Below are positions 8,990 through 17,395 of a DNA stretch of 64,000 nucleotides, piece by piece. The notes beneath the pieces are model-generated. The model did not search any database. It saw nothing but the letters and a program-made list of their open reading frames with translations, and had not been told where the DNA came from. Numbering within the stretch: position 1 is the first letter of the stretch; each line of letters begins with the position of its first letter. The translations under genes and the position numbers were made by a program. This stretch comes from JANWHQ01 sp963775275 (GTDB lineage: Bacteria > Pseudomonadota > Alphaproteobacteria > Caulobacterales > Caulobacteraceae): the NCBI GenBank assembly GCA_963775275.1, contig CAVZII010000005.1, forward strand, positions 3,596,001-3,660,000. Reading direction: 5' to 3'.

Positions 8990-9572
8990 CGGCCGTCTCG
9001 TCCTCCTCCTGGTCGCCCTGGATGAACCTGGGCAGGTTGTTCTGGCGCGGCCGGCCGATGATCGGCGCCAGGTCGGCCAGGTCCACGAAGGTGTCGCACT
9101 GGCGGCGCAGGTCGTCCGACGCCATCGGCGGCTGGGACTTCACGGTGGAGACCACCGTCACCCGCACGCCCTTGGTCTGGACCGCCTCCACCAGCCGGCG
9201 GAAGTCGCCGTCGCCCGAGAACAGCACCAGGTGGTCGGCGTGGGCGGCCATCTCCAGCATGTCCACCGCGATGTCGACGTCCATGTCGCCGCGCCAGCGC
9301 TTGCGCCCGGAGGCGTCGGTGTATTCCCGCGCCGCCTTGGTCACCAGGGTGAAGCCGTTGTAGTCCAGCCAGTCCACCAGGGGGCGGATCGGGGAGTACT
9401 CCTGATCCTCCACCAGGGCGGTGTAGTAGTACGCCCGGACCAGGACGCCGCGCTTGCGGAACTCCTCGAGCAGCTTCTTGTAGTCGATGTCGATGTTCAG
9501 GCCGCGTGCGGCCGAGTAGAGGTTCGCGCCGTCGATGAACAGGGCGAGCCTGTCGGTGGGATAGAACGTCAT
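8979..9572 (-). CDS. NYN/LabA-like PIN-fold protein
   Basis: A 197-residue protein of the NYN (LabA/DUF88) group of PIN-fold nucleases. The acidic metal-binding residues are visible in FIDGANLY near the N-terminus, DVDIAVDML in the middle and FSGDGDFRRLV. Members are thought to act on RNA, but no substrate is assigned. It overlaps the downstream glycosylase gene by 11 bp and is divergent from folK with only 28 bp between start codons, so the two promoters must reach into coding sequence or be shared. Confidence 0.85.
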   Translation of the reverse strand: MTFYPTDRLALFIDGANLYSAARGLNIDIDYKKLLEEFRKRGVLVRAYYYTALVEDQEYSPIRPLVDWLDYNGFTLVTKAAREYTDASGRKRWRGDMDVDIAVDMLEMAAHADHLVLFSGDGDFRRLVEAVQTKGVRVTVVSTVKSQPPMASDDLRRQCDTFVDLADLAPIIGRPRQNNLPRFIQGDQEEDETADAS

Positions 9573-9600
9573 TCCTCAAAATCCTGAAAAGTATGGACGA

Positions 9601-10116
9601 ATGAATGCGGACGAGGCGACCGTGGTCGCGCTCGGCGCCGATCTGGCCCACGAGGGGGGCCCGGTGCAAGACGTGCTGGAAGCGGCGCTTGGCCGCTTCG
9701 CGGACGAGAGGCTGGGGCTCCTCGCCCGCTCGCGCTGGTGGCGCTCGGCGGCCTGGCCCGACCCGTCCCAGCCCCCGTACCTGAACGGCGTGGCCCTGGT
9801 TTCGACGGTCCTTACGCCCCGCGAGGCGCTGGACGCGCTCCTGCGCATCGAGGCCGGCTTCGGGCGCCGTCGCGGCGAGCCCAACGCCCCGCGCACCCTG
9901 GATCTCGACCTCATCGCCTGCGGGCGTCTGGTCATCGACGAGCCCGGCCTGGTCCTGCCGCACCCGCGCGCGGCCGAGCGCCTCTTCGTCATGGGCCCGC
10001 TCGCCGAGATCGCCCCGGGCTGGCGCCACCCCGTCCTCGGCCGCACCGCCGCCGAGCTCGCCGCCGCCGCGACGGTGGGGCCGACGCCCGCCCGACCGGC
10101 GCCTAGTGCATCGTAG
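9601..10116 (+). CDS. folK: 2-amino-4-hydroxy-6-hydroxymethyldihydropteridine diphosphokinase
   Basis: A 171-residue enzyme that transfers pyrophosphate from ATP to the pterin in folate synthesis. The family signature APRTLDLDLI is at about residues 97-106, preceded by the variable LARSRWWRSA region, and LPHPRAAERLFVMGPLAEI follows as in other HPPKs. It is a stand-alone gene here with no folB or folP neighbour. The stop codon lies inside a nested palindrome that may end its transcript. Confidence 0.92.
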   Translation: MNADEATVVALGADLAHEGGPVQDVLEAALGRFADERLGLLARSRWWRSAAWPDPSQPPYLNGVALVSTVLTPREALDALLRIEAGFGRRRGEPNAPRTLDLDLIACGRLVIDEPGLVLPHPRAAERLFVMGPLAEIAPGWRHPVLGRTAAELAAAATVGPTPARPAPSAS

Positions 10117-10154
10117 CAGACGGATGATTTATCATCCGTCTGTGGTTCGATGCA
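10107..10154. repeat. Nested palindromic element after folK
   Basis: An inner perfect 12-bp inverted repeat, CAGACGGATGAT / ATCATCCGTCTG, separated by only TT, is enclosed by an outer 7-bp pair TGCATCG / CGATGCA. The outer arms begin before the folK stop. The structure resembles a small mobile palindrome or binding site more than a terminator, as no T-run follows. I saw no second copy in this window. Confidence 0.6.
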
Positions 10155-10382
10155 CGAATTCAAAGACTTGTGCTGCGAGGCTCCGCCGTTCTTGGTTGGG
10201 GCGCGCGCCGGACGTCTTCATTAACGAGTATTTACACAAAAGACGCGCTTGACGAGTAACAAGAAAAAAGCGTGTATCTCCATATGCGACTTATGCGAGC
10301 AATCGCCGGATCGCTTTCATCGTGACGGCGTCTGGTTGGCGGCGACCGCTCGTCACCGCCGACGACGCCTAGGGAGGTCCCA

Positions 10383-11518
10383 ATGGGCGCTCGAGCCGAA
10401 GGCCAATCGCTCAAGGCGACGGGATTGGAGATTGTCGAGCGGCTGAACGCCCGCTGGGACGTCCGGCTCGACCTCATCATCCAGAACGAGGCGCTGAGCC
10501 TCGAGCAGCGTCGACAGATGCTGATCGCGCGCATGCTGGAGCGCGCCCTGGCCGACATCGACGAACAGTCGTTGAACATGGACGTGGAGCCAGCGGTCCT
10601 GGCAGCCGAGAACCAGGCCCTGATCGAGCGTGCGGTCCGTGGCGACGCCCCGGAGGTGGAGGTGAACTTCGCCATCACCGAGCACAACTTCAAGATCCTG
10701 CGGGACTACACCGGCGGCCAGGTGACCGACTACATCACCCGCCTCTGCAAGCGCTTCGAGGCGATGTCCCGGGCCAAGACCCCGGGCGAGCTCGCATTGG
10801 AGATCTTCGGCGGCGGCCTGGTCTGCGTGGGCACCGCCATGGGCAAGCTCACCTTCGCCGCCTGGCGCGCCGGGCAGCCGCTGCTGACGGCGATCCGCGC
10901 CGGCGTCACCGGCATCGGCATGAAGACGGCGGTGGCCGTCGTGATCATCGTGCTGGCGGCGCTGCTGCTCTACCTCTTCCTGGAGAACCCGAAGAAGATC
11001 CTGGGGCTCATCGTCAACGACACCGACGACGACCTGGTGGTCAAGGACTGGCGCAAGGGCGTTGATGGCGGCGCGGGCGGCGATCTGTGGATGGAGCATG
11101 GCCACATGGCCAACTTCCCGGAGGATCACGCCTCGGGCGATCTCAACTCGCCGCTGGTCCAGGTCCGCAAGCGCGTGTGGTCGGGCCCGGGCGACGAGGA
11201 GAACGCCGTCTACGCCGGCTTCTACTTCGGAGACCGGAACTTCGGCCTGCGCGGCGTCGAAGGGGTGATGCTGTTCACCTCGACGACCTCCAACCTGAAG
11301 TACGCGCACATGTTCGCCGTTCCCTACGTGAACGACAACGGAACCAACATGCGATGCTTCAACGGCGCCGCGCCGGATCTGCCGGGCCTGTTCCGCGATC
11401 TCTATAACGGCCGCAAGACCACGCCGACGTCACCGAGCACGGGACGCGTCTGGTCTCTACGGTCAACGATCCTCGCGGCGGCATCGTCTCGCTGATCGCC
11501 TGGATCTCGAAGGTGTAG
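10383..11518 (+). CDS. Unknown membrane-anchored protein (C-terminus frameshifted)
   Basis: I do not recognise this family. The first 130 residues are mostly helical and charged, residues 140-180 are glycine-rich, one clear membrane span covers about 183-201 (AVAVVIIVLAALLLYLFL), and a beta-rich C-terminal domain of about 160 residues begins at VNDTDDDLVV and contains GFYFGDRNFGLRGVEGV. The uninterrupted frame stops at 11495, but shifting by one base near 11424 gives a more protein-like end, DVTEHGTRLVSTVNDPRGG, stopping at 11518. AGGGAGG lies just before ATG 10383. It sits in a lower-GC pocket beside a palindrome and has no functional neighbours. The C-domain recalls small beta-sandwich lectin or cytolysin folds, which is only an impression. 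Confidence 0.65.
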
Positions 11519-11534
11519 AGCATCGGCCGCGGAT

Positions 11535-12657
11535 CTACGGCCCCACAGCGCGTCGCTGGCGATGGCCGCGCCCTCGGCCATGGCCTTCAGCTTGGCCCAG
11601 GCGACCTGGGGGTGGGTGCGGATGCCGAGGCCGCAGTCCGTGCCGGCCATGACGCGCTCGCGCCCGACGATCCCGGCGAAGCGCAGGAGGCGGTCGGCCA
11701 CCAGCTGGGGATGCTCCACCACGGGCGTGCAGTGGCTGATCACGCCGGGAACCAGGATCTTGTCCTCCGGCAGGTCCACTTCCCGCCAGACGGCGTGCTC
11801 GTGCTCGTGCCGGCCGTTCGCCGCCTCGAACAGATAGGCCTGGGCGTTCACCTGCAGCATCAGGTCCACGATGTGCTGCATCGGGATGTCGTGGGCGTGC
11901 GGCCCGGGCCATGACCCCCAGCGCAGGTGATAGCGCACGCGCTCGGCCGGGATGCCTCCAGGGCGTAGTTCAGCGCCTCCACCCTGGGCGCGCAGTACCG
12001 GCGATAGGCCTCCAGCCCCATCTGGTGGCCGATCCGGTCCCACAGGGCGGCCAGCCAGGCGTCGTCCACCTGCAGCAGCAGGCCGGCGTCGACGATCATC
12101 CGGTACTCGACCCGGATCGCGTCGGCCAGGGCCCCGATGAACTCGTCCTCCGTCCGGTAGTGGTCGTTGCGCCGCCCCTGCAGCAGGCTCAGGGGCGCTG
12201 TCGACGTCAGGAAGGCGTCGCTGCGCGGCGTGTCGCCCAGCGCGCCGACCAGCAGGTCGATCTCGCGCTGGAGCAGGGCCTGGCCCTTGTAGGTCACCGG
12301 TCCGACGCAGGCCAGCTCGCCCGCCGCCCGGCCCGGCGAGCCGCCCGTGCGGGCCTTGTAGTAGTCCGCGAACTCGGTCCAGTCCCGGGCCGGCGGCAGC
12401 ACCGGCGCATCGCCGGCGGGGATGGGCTCGAACCCTCCGAACCGCTCGTGGATGTAGGTGACCCAGATCCCGCCCTTGGTCAGCTCGCCCTCGTTGACGA
12501 TGTCGACGCCCGCCGCCTTCTGATCCCGGACGACCTCCTCGACCGCGGCCTTCAGCTGGTCGTCGGTCATGGCGGCGAACCGGACGGGGTCGATGTATTC
12601 GGGCGTCTGCAGGCTGCCGACGTGGGTCGTCAGGATCCGGTCCGTGCTCGCTCTCGT
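11535..12657 (-). CDS. MetE-like cobalamin-independent methyltransferase (frameshifted)
   Basis: A protein of about 370 residues related to the catalytic C-terminal half of methionine synthase MetE. It shows ILTTHVGSL at the N-terminus, VDIVNEGEL, RYHLRWGSWPGPHAHDIP with zinc-ligand-like His residues, and GTDCGLG near the end. One base is missing near 11955 (ALEG-IPAERV needs an extra G), and another indel seems to affect the stop near 11535. The conserved N-terminus begins upstream of the first in-frame ATG (12570), and no ATG, GTG or TTG precedes it in frame. ACG at 12657, after GAGGAAAC, is the best-placed start. These stand-alone proteins often act on methylated thiols or related donors; the substrate is unknown. 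Confidence 0.75.
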
Positions 12658-12709
12658 GCGTGTTTCCTCGTGGGCCGCCGGTCGCCGCGGGGCCGGGGTC
12701 CGGCTTCGC

Positions 12710-14227
12710 CTACTTCGCCGCCGCCGCGGGGGCCGCGGCCGGCTGCGCCTGGCTCACCAGGGACTCGACCAGGTCGAGCCGCGCCTTGGCGAAATCCTTC
12801 CTCACCGCGACGCCGTCGTTGGCGAACTCCAGGAGCTGCTCGTCCCCGGCTTGAACGCCGGCCAGTCCGCCGAGGGGACGCCGGTCTTCGCGAAACTGGT
12901 CCAGCGGCTCTGCATCCGCTCCACCGCCGCCTTGTCGTCCGAGCGCGGGGGCGGGGAGGTCATCGTCGGAGTCGAACACCACATAGACCTCGTCGAAGTG
13001 CAGCGGTCCGGGCAGCTTGCCGTCGCGCTGGGAGGGCCGCAGGTAGGAGAACTCGTAGAGGTAGGTCGGCAGGCCCAGGGCGGTTGCGGCGCGGGCGTAG
13101 GCCCTGGCGCCTTGCGTCATGAACACGTCGGTCGCCAGCTCGCCGGCGACCAGCTTGGGATCATGCGTCCCGTACCCGTCGTAGACGGCCTCGATCCTGG
13201 GCCAGTCCGCCTTGAACCTGGCCGCGGTCGTATCGGCCATTCCCGGGAAGATCCCGGCCTCATAGGCGTTGGCCCCGACCATGTAGGGGACGCGGGCGAT
13301 GCGTCCCGCCTTGAACGCCGCGAGCGGCGGCTCGGGGATCACCCGCCCGTCCACCAGGGGCTGGGCGCCGCCCTCGGTCATGGTCGCATCGCCCAGCACC
13401 GTCTTGGCGGGCACGGCCTTCAGCGCGCCCAGGTCGTCGCCCGTCACGCCCCAGGCCTGGGCGGCCGTCTCGCCGGCGGCCTCGGCTGTCTTCAGGTCCG
13501 CCATGCTCGGCGAATAGGTCCCGGACTCCACGATGGCCTTCTCGAACAGGCCGCGCGCGTCCGGCAACTCCATCAGGAAGTTCACCGCCATGCCGCCGGC
13601 CAATTCGCCGAAGATCGTCACATTGTCCGGGTCCCCGCCGAAGGCTGCGACGTTGGCGTGGACCCACTTCAGCGCGGCGATCATGTCCATGATCCCGTAG
13701 TTCCCCAGCTCCTCGCCCTTGGCGTCCTGGGTGAGGGCCGGGTGGGCGAAGAAGCCGAACTTGCCCATGCGGTAGTTCAGCGAGACCAGCACGACGCCGC
13801 GCCGGCTCAGGCTCGAGCCCTCGGTCTGCGGCCACGAGCTCGATCCGATGTTGAAGCCGCCGCCATGGATCCAGACCATCACGGGCGCCTTGCCGGCGGG
13901 GCGCGGATCGGGGGTCCAGACGTTCAGATAGAGGCAGTCCTCGCTGATGGCGGCCGGCGCGCCCAGCGGCGGCGCGTTCTGCATGCAGGCGTCGCCATAG
14001 TGGTCGGCGAGCTTGATCCCCGTCCAGGGCGCCGGCGTCTGCGGCGGGCGCCATCTCAGATCGCCCACCGGCGGCTTGGCGTAGGGGATGCCCTTGTAGC
14101 TGACCGCCCCGTCGCCCTCGACGCCCTGGACCATCCCGCCGGTGGTCTTCACCGGCGCGGGGGCGGCCGCCGATGCGCCGGCCAGCGCCAGGATCGTGGC
14201 CGCCGCCGCCCATGCCAATGTCTTCAT
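12710..14227 (-). CDS. Type B carboxylesterase homologue lacking the nucleophile serine
   Basis: A 505-residue alpha/beta hydrolase of the carboxylesterase/cholinesterase family with a signal peptide ending in GASAAAPAP. The oxyanion segment WIHGGGFNIGSS, the SEDCLYLNVW signature, a candidate Glu in ANAYEAGIF and the His in GPLHFDEVY are present. The elbow that should read GESAGG reads GELAGG: codon TTG at 13601-13603 replaces a Ser codon (TCG would need one change). Two compensating frameshifts, near 12946 and 12848, garble about 32 codons; the alternative frame there gives a normal RSDDKAAVERMQSRWTSFAK. Whether the gene is inactive or miscalled cannot be told from sequence alone. It follows lodB by 97 bp and may share its transcript. 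Confidence 0.85.
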   Translation of the reverse strand: MKTLAWAAAATILALAGASAAAPAPVKTTGGMVQGVEGDGAVSYKGIPYAKPPVGDLRWRPPQTPAPWTGIKLADHYGDACMQNAPPLGAPAAISEDCLYLNVWTPDPRPAGKAPVMVWIHGGGFNIGSSSWPQTEGSSLSRRGVVLVSLNYRMGKFGFFAHPALTQDAKGEELGNYGIMDMIAALKWVHANVAAFGGDPDNVTIFGELAGGMAVNFLMELPDARGLFEKAIVESGTYSPSMADLKTAEAAGETAAQAWGVTGDDLGALKAVPAKTVLGDATMTEGGAQPLVDGRVIPEPPLAAFKAGRIARVPYMVGANAYEAGIFPGMADTTAARFKADWPRIEAVYDGYGTHDPKLVAGELATDVFMTQGARAYARAATALGLPTYLYEFSYLRPSQRDGKLPGPLHFDEVYVVFDSDDDLPAPALGRQGGGGADAEPLDQFREDRRPLGGLAGVQAGDEQLLEFANDGVAVRKDFAKARLDLVESLVSQAQPAAAPAAAAK

Positions 14228-14324
14228 CCCGCCCGCCTCCCTGTGCGCCGTCGGCGCAGCGCCCTTTGCCTCATTAGTCCCCGGCGGAAGTGAGCGTGCA
14301 ACCCCGCGCCGGCGCCTGGACGGC

Positions 14325-15476
14325 TCAGGCCGGGACGTGGTCCGCCGGGGCCGCGCTCTCCGCGATGGAGGTCATGGCCGGCATGCCGGGGGCCTCCATG
14401 GGCGCCAGGCGGCGGCGCCAGAACGGCCGCCCGGGCCAGCGGCGCTCCATGCCGTACCAGGCGCGAAGGTGCGCGCCGTAGGCGGTCCCGATCCCGGCGA
14501 GGTCGGCGGCGTAGTCCTCCAAGGCGTCCGCGTCGCCGCTGAGCGTCCGCTCCGCCGCCCTGGCCGCCATCAGGCCCGTGTAGAGGGCGTTGAACAGGCC
14601 CTGCGAGGACAGGGGATCGAAGCTCAGGGCTGCGTCCCCCGCCGCGATCCATCCCTCGCCCACCGGCCGCTCGAGGGCCGACGAATGGGCCGCGCAGACC
14701 CCTGCCGTCGCCCCGGCCCAGCGCTCGTCGTCGGCGAGCTCGCCCAGCATGGGCAGGCGCCTCGCGCGCTCCAGCAAGGTGGCGGCCGAACGCGCCGTCC
14801 TGGCCGCGGCCAGGTCCGCGTCGGTGTGGAAGGCCAGGAGCCCGCCGCCCGCGGGCAGGGGCGCGGCGTACCACCAGCCGTCCGGCTCCGCCTCGATCTG
14901 GACGAGCCCCGGCGGCGCGGCGGCGCTCGCGCAGCGCAGCCAGCCGCAGACCAGCCGGTCCGAGGGCCGCCGGCGCGCGCCGAACGGAGCCAGAAGCCGT
15001 GAGCTTCGGCCGGCGGCGTCGATCACCAGGCGCGTGCGCACGGCCTCGGTTCCGCGTCCATGCGCCACCCGGACCCGCCAGCCGCCGTCCTCGCGCGCGG
15101 CGTCCGCCGGGCGGGCGGGCGCCAGCAGCGCGGCGCCGCGGTCCACGGCGCTCGCCCGCAGCCGCCGCTCGAACTTCGCGCGGTCCAGGCTCCAGGCGCA
15201 GCCGTCCGGATCGGCCAGCCCGTCGCGCATGTCCGGCTCTGGCCCGCCCCAGGCGCTGCGGAAGGCGTGGGTCCGCCGATGGCCGTCGGCGAGGAAGTCC
15301 TCCCACAGCTCCATGTCCGACATCAGCCGCCGCGCCGCGCCCGGCAGGCACTCGCCGATCCTGGGGGCCGGGTCGTCCAGCCGGTCGACCATCAGCACCC
15401 GCCGATCGGGCGCCAGGGTCAGGGCCGCGGCGGCGCCGGCCGGTCCGGCGCCCACGATCAGGACATCGACCTCCAC
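14325..15476 (-). CDS. LodB-like FAD-dependent oxidoreductase
   Basis: A 383-residue flavoprotein. The N-terminal dinucleotide fold is VLIVGAGPAGAAAALTL, the second FAD motif is VIDAAGRSS and the third is AAGDAALSFDPLSSQGL, a pattern shared by LodB/GoxB and flavin halogenases. It starts 5 bp after a LodA-like gene. LodB proteins are required to build the cysteine tryptophylquinone cofactor of LodA, so that is the expected role here. It lacks the WxWxIP motif expected of a halogenase. Assignment rests on pairing with the neighbour as much as on the sequence. Confidence 0.82.
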   Translation of the reverse strand: MEVDVLIVGAGPAGAAAALTLAPDRRVLMVDRLDDPAPRIGECLPGAARRLMSDMELWEDFLADGHRRTHAFRSAWGGPEPDMRDGLADPDGCAWSLDRAKFERRLRASAVDRGAALLAPARPADAAREDGGWRVRVAHGRGTEAVRTRLVIDAAGRSSRLLAPFGARRRPSDRLVCGWLRCASAAAPPGLVQIEAEPDGWWYAAPLPAGGGLLAFHTDADLAAARTARSAATLLERARRLPMLGELADDERWAGATAGVCAAHSSALERPVGEGWIAAGDAALSFDPLSSQGLFNALYTGLMAARAAERTLSGDADALEDYAADLAGIGTAYGAHLRAWYGMERRWPGRPFWRRRLAPMEAPGMPAMTSIAESAAPADHVPA

Positions 15477-15481
15477 GGCGG

Positions 15482-17395
15482 TCAGCTGAACTTGACCGGC
15501 AGGCCCTGCGGGAAGCGGTGGAACTTGTCGATGCCGGTGATGTCCACCCCGTGCGAGGTGCCAGGCGCCCCGGCGTGGACGCCGCCGGCGCGCGCCGCCG
15601 ACCCGACCCGCTTGGCCCGCTTCTCCTTGGGGATCACGTCCTTGATCGGCTCGTGCCGGTCCTCCACCTCGATCAGGGCGGGGAAGGCGCCGGTGTCGCT
15701 GGGTCCCGGCCGCTGCTCGACCACGCCCAGGTGATCGAAGTGCGCGATCATGTTGTTGATCTGGTCGGTGTAGCTGGTCGACCCCAGGGGCGCGATCCAG
15801 GCCGCGCGGTTGGCGAAGGCGGCCCGGCGCTCCGACAGCGGCCGGCTCGCGTCCATGACGATGTCGTAGTTCTGCTCCGTCAGCACCTGGTTGGGCACGC
15901 GCGCGGGCCAGAAGGCCGGGACATAGGGGTCGTAGGTCTTGTCATAGCCCGAGCGGCAGCTGGCCGTGTCGGTCTGCCAGGGCACGGCCATCCAGCGGCT
16001 GATCCCGCCGGGGACCTGGCCATAGAGCGGGCCGTTGGGGATGGTCATGCTGTCGCTGGTCAGCACCTCGCCGAGGTTGGGCTCGATCCAGCCGGGCGGG
16101 GCGTGCGCGAAGCGGAAGGGCGCCATGTACATGGTGGCCGTGCGCACCGGCCAGGTCATCTCGCAGCCGGGGTGGAAGGCGTCGGCCAGGCAGAACTCCA
16201 GCGCCGCCCTGTTCAGGACCTCGCCCTGCGCCTTGACCGGGACGTCCTCGATCCTGGACGGCGGGACGTGGTCCGCGTCGTAGTCGGCCTCGAAGTCGCC
16301 GGCCGCCCACTGGTCCAGCATGGCGAGCTGGCAGTCGCTCAGCGCCGCGTTCTGGCGCGGCGTCGGCGCGGGCGGGATGTTCATCGCGTCGCCATAGAGC
16401 CAGGGCCACGGCTTGGGCGACCAGGAGTCCACGGCGAACCGGCGGAACTGGTTGGCCAGGGTGCGCCGCACCTCCTGGTTCGCGGCGCTGCGGTCCGCCA
16501 GCCTGGCGATGGCCCTCGGCGAGGCGACGTCGAAGGCGCCGTCCCAGCCGAAGCCGGCGGCGAAGCCGGCGTTCACCCACTGCAGCCCGTTCAGGCGCTG
16601 GAAGATCGGCAGGATGTCGTGGGTGAACGAGGGGCGTTGGGGCGCGGCCAGCTTGCCCGACTTGATCGCCACGTCGCGCATCAGGTCCCACATGGTGCGC
16701 ACCGACTTGCGCCTGGGGCCGTAGTCCGGCGGGGCGACCACCACCCAGGCCGGGATGACCTCGAGCGGCTTGCCGTCCAGCTCGACCTCGGCCGTCACCG
16801 GTCCGTCCGAGACGTCGTCGCGCCAGCCCTCGTTGTTGGCGAAGGTGATCGCCCAGGTCCCGTCGCAAGAGGCGGATTCGCCGCGGCCGCCCAGCACGAT
16901 CAGTCGTCCGGCCTCGTCGGTGAAGACCTCGCCGAGATAGACGCGCTGGCCCATGAACTTGCCGCTGTCGAAGGCCTTGTGCGGGGCGCCCCGGCCCGCG
17001 ACCGTCCTCGGGCCCGGCGTGATCGCCAGCTGCGTGCGGTCGGTGATCGCCGCGTTGCGCAAGGTGGTCGGCGGCGCGGAGGCGGCCTCGGGGATGTCGA
17101 GCGCCAGCTGGAAGCCGTACCAGGCGGCCTTGGTGTTCGCGAGCTCGACGGTCCAGGCGATCTCGACGCCTCGCTCCTCGCCGGTCAGCTCGCGCACGAT
17201 CTCGCCCTTGGCGTTCAGACCATAGAGACGGAAGCGCGCGGCCTGCCGCTTCAGGCGGTGCTCGTCGTCCCGATAGGCGCCGGGCGGCAGGGCCGGCGGA
17301 TCGGGGACCTCGGGGCCGATGACGTAGTCGTGGGGGCTGTTGCCCACCCGCGCGATCCCGATCGAGGGATAGATCGCCGCCTTGACGGAATGCAG
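15482..17395 (-). CDS. LodA-like quinoprotein amino-acid/amine oxidase
   Basis: About 637 residues matching the LodA/GoxA family, whose members oxidise amino-acid amines with release of ammonia and hydrogen peroxide. The family N-terminus IYPSIGIARVGNS is clear. WLYGDAMNIPP and LSDCQLAMLDQW follow. The candidate cofactor pair is Cys355 in LSDC and Trp415 in PGCEMTW, 60 residues apart, similar to the spacing known for the cysteine tryptophylquinone of LodA. No ATG or GTG precedes the conserved start; CTG at 17395 is the nearest plausible codon, so an indel at the junction with the upstream gene is likely. No classical signal peptide is visible. The amine substrate is unknown. Confidence 0.85.
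   Translation of the reverse strand: MHSVKAAIYPSIGIARVGNSPHDYVIGPEVPDPPALPPGAYRDDEHRLKRQAARFRLYGLNAKGEIVRELTGEERGVEIAWTVELANTKAAWYGFQLALDIPEAASAPPTTLRNAAITDRTQLAITPGPRTVAGRGAPHKAFDSGKFMGQRVYLGEVFTDEAGRLIVLGGRGESASCDGTWAITFANNEGWRDDVSDGPVTAEVELDGKPLEVIPAWVVVAPPDYGPRRKSVRTMWDLMRDVAIKSGKLAAPQRPSFTHDILPIFQRLNGLQWVNAGFAAGFGWDGAFDVASPRAIARLADRSAANQEVRRTLANQFRRFAVDSWSPKPWPWLYGDAMNIPPAPTPRQNAALSDCQLAMLDQWAAGDFEADYDADHVPPSRIEDVPVKAQGEVLNRAALEFCLADAFHPGCEMTWPVRTATMYMAPFRFAHAPPGWIEPNLGEVLTSDSMTIPNGPLYGQVPGGISRWMAVPWQTDTASCRSGYDKTYDPYVPAFWPARVPNQVLTEQNYDIVMDASRPLSERRAAFANRAAWIAPLGSTSYTDQINNMIAHFDHLGVVEQRPGPSDTGAFPALIEVEDRHEPIKDVIPKEKRAKRVGSAARAGGVHAGAPGTSHGVDITGIDKFHRFPQGLPVKFS

Noticed and set aside
10249..10446. 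A 65-codon frame overlapping the start of the unknown membrane gene
   Set aside because: It overlaps the better supported gene at 10383, and its second half is Arg-rich shadow sequence.
14325..15476. Tryptophan halogenase as the identity of the flavoprotein
   Set aside because: The WxWxIP motif of halogenases is absent, and the adjacent LodA-like gene explains the flavoprotein as LodB-like.
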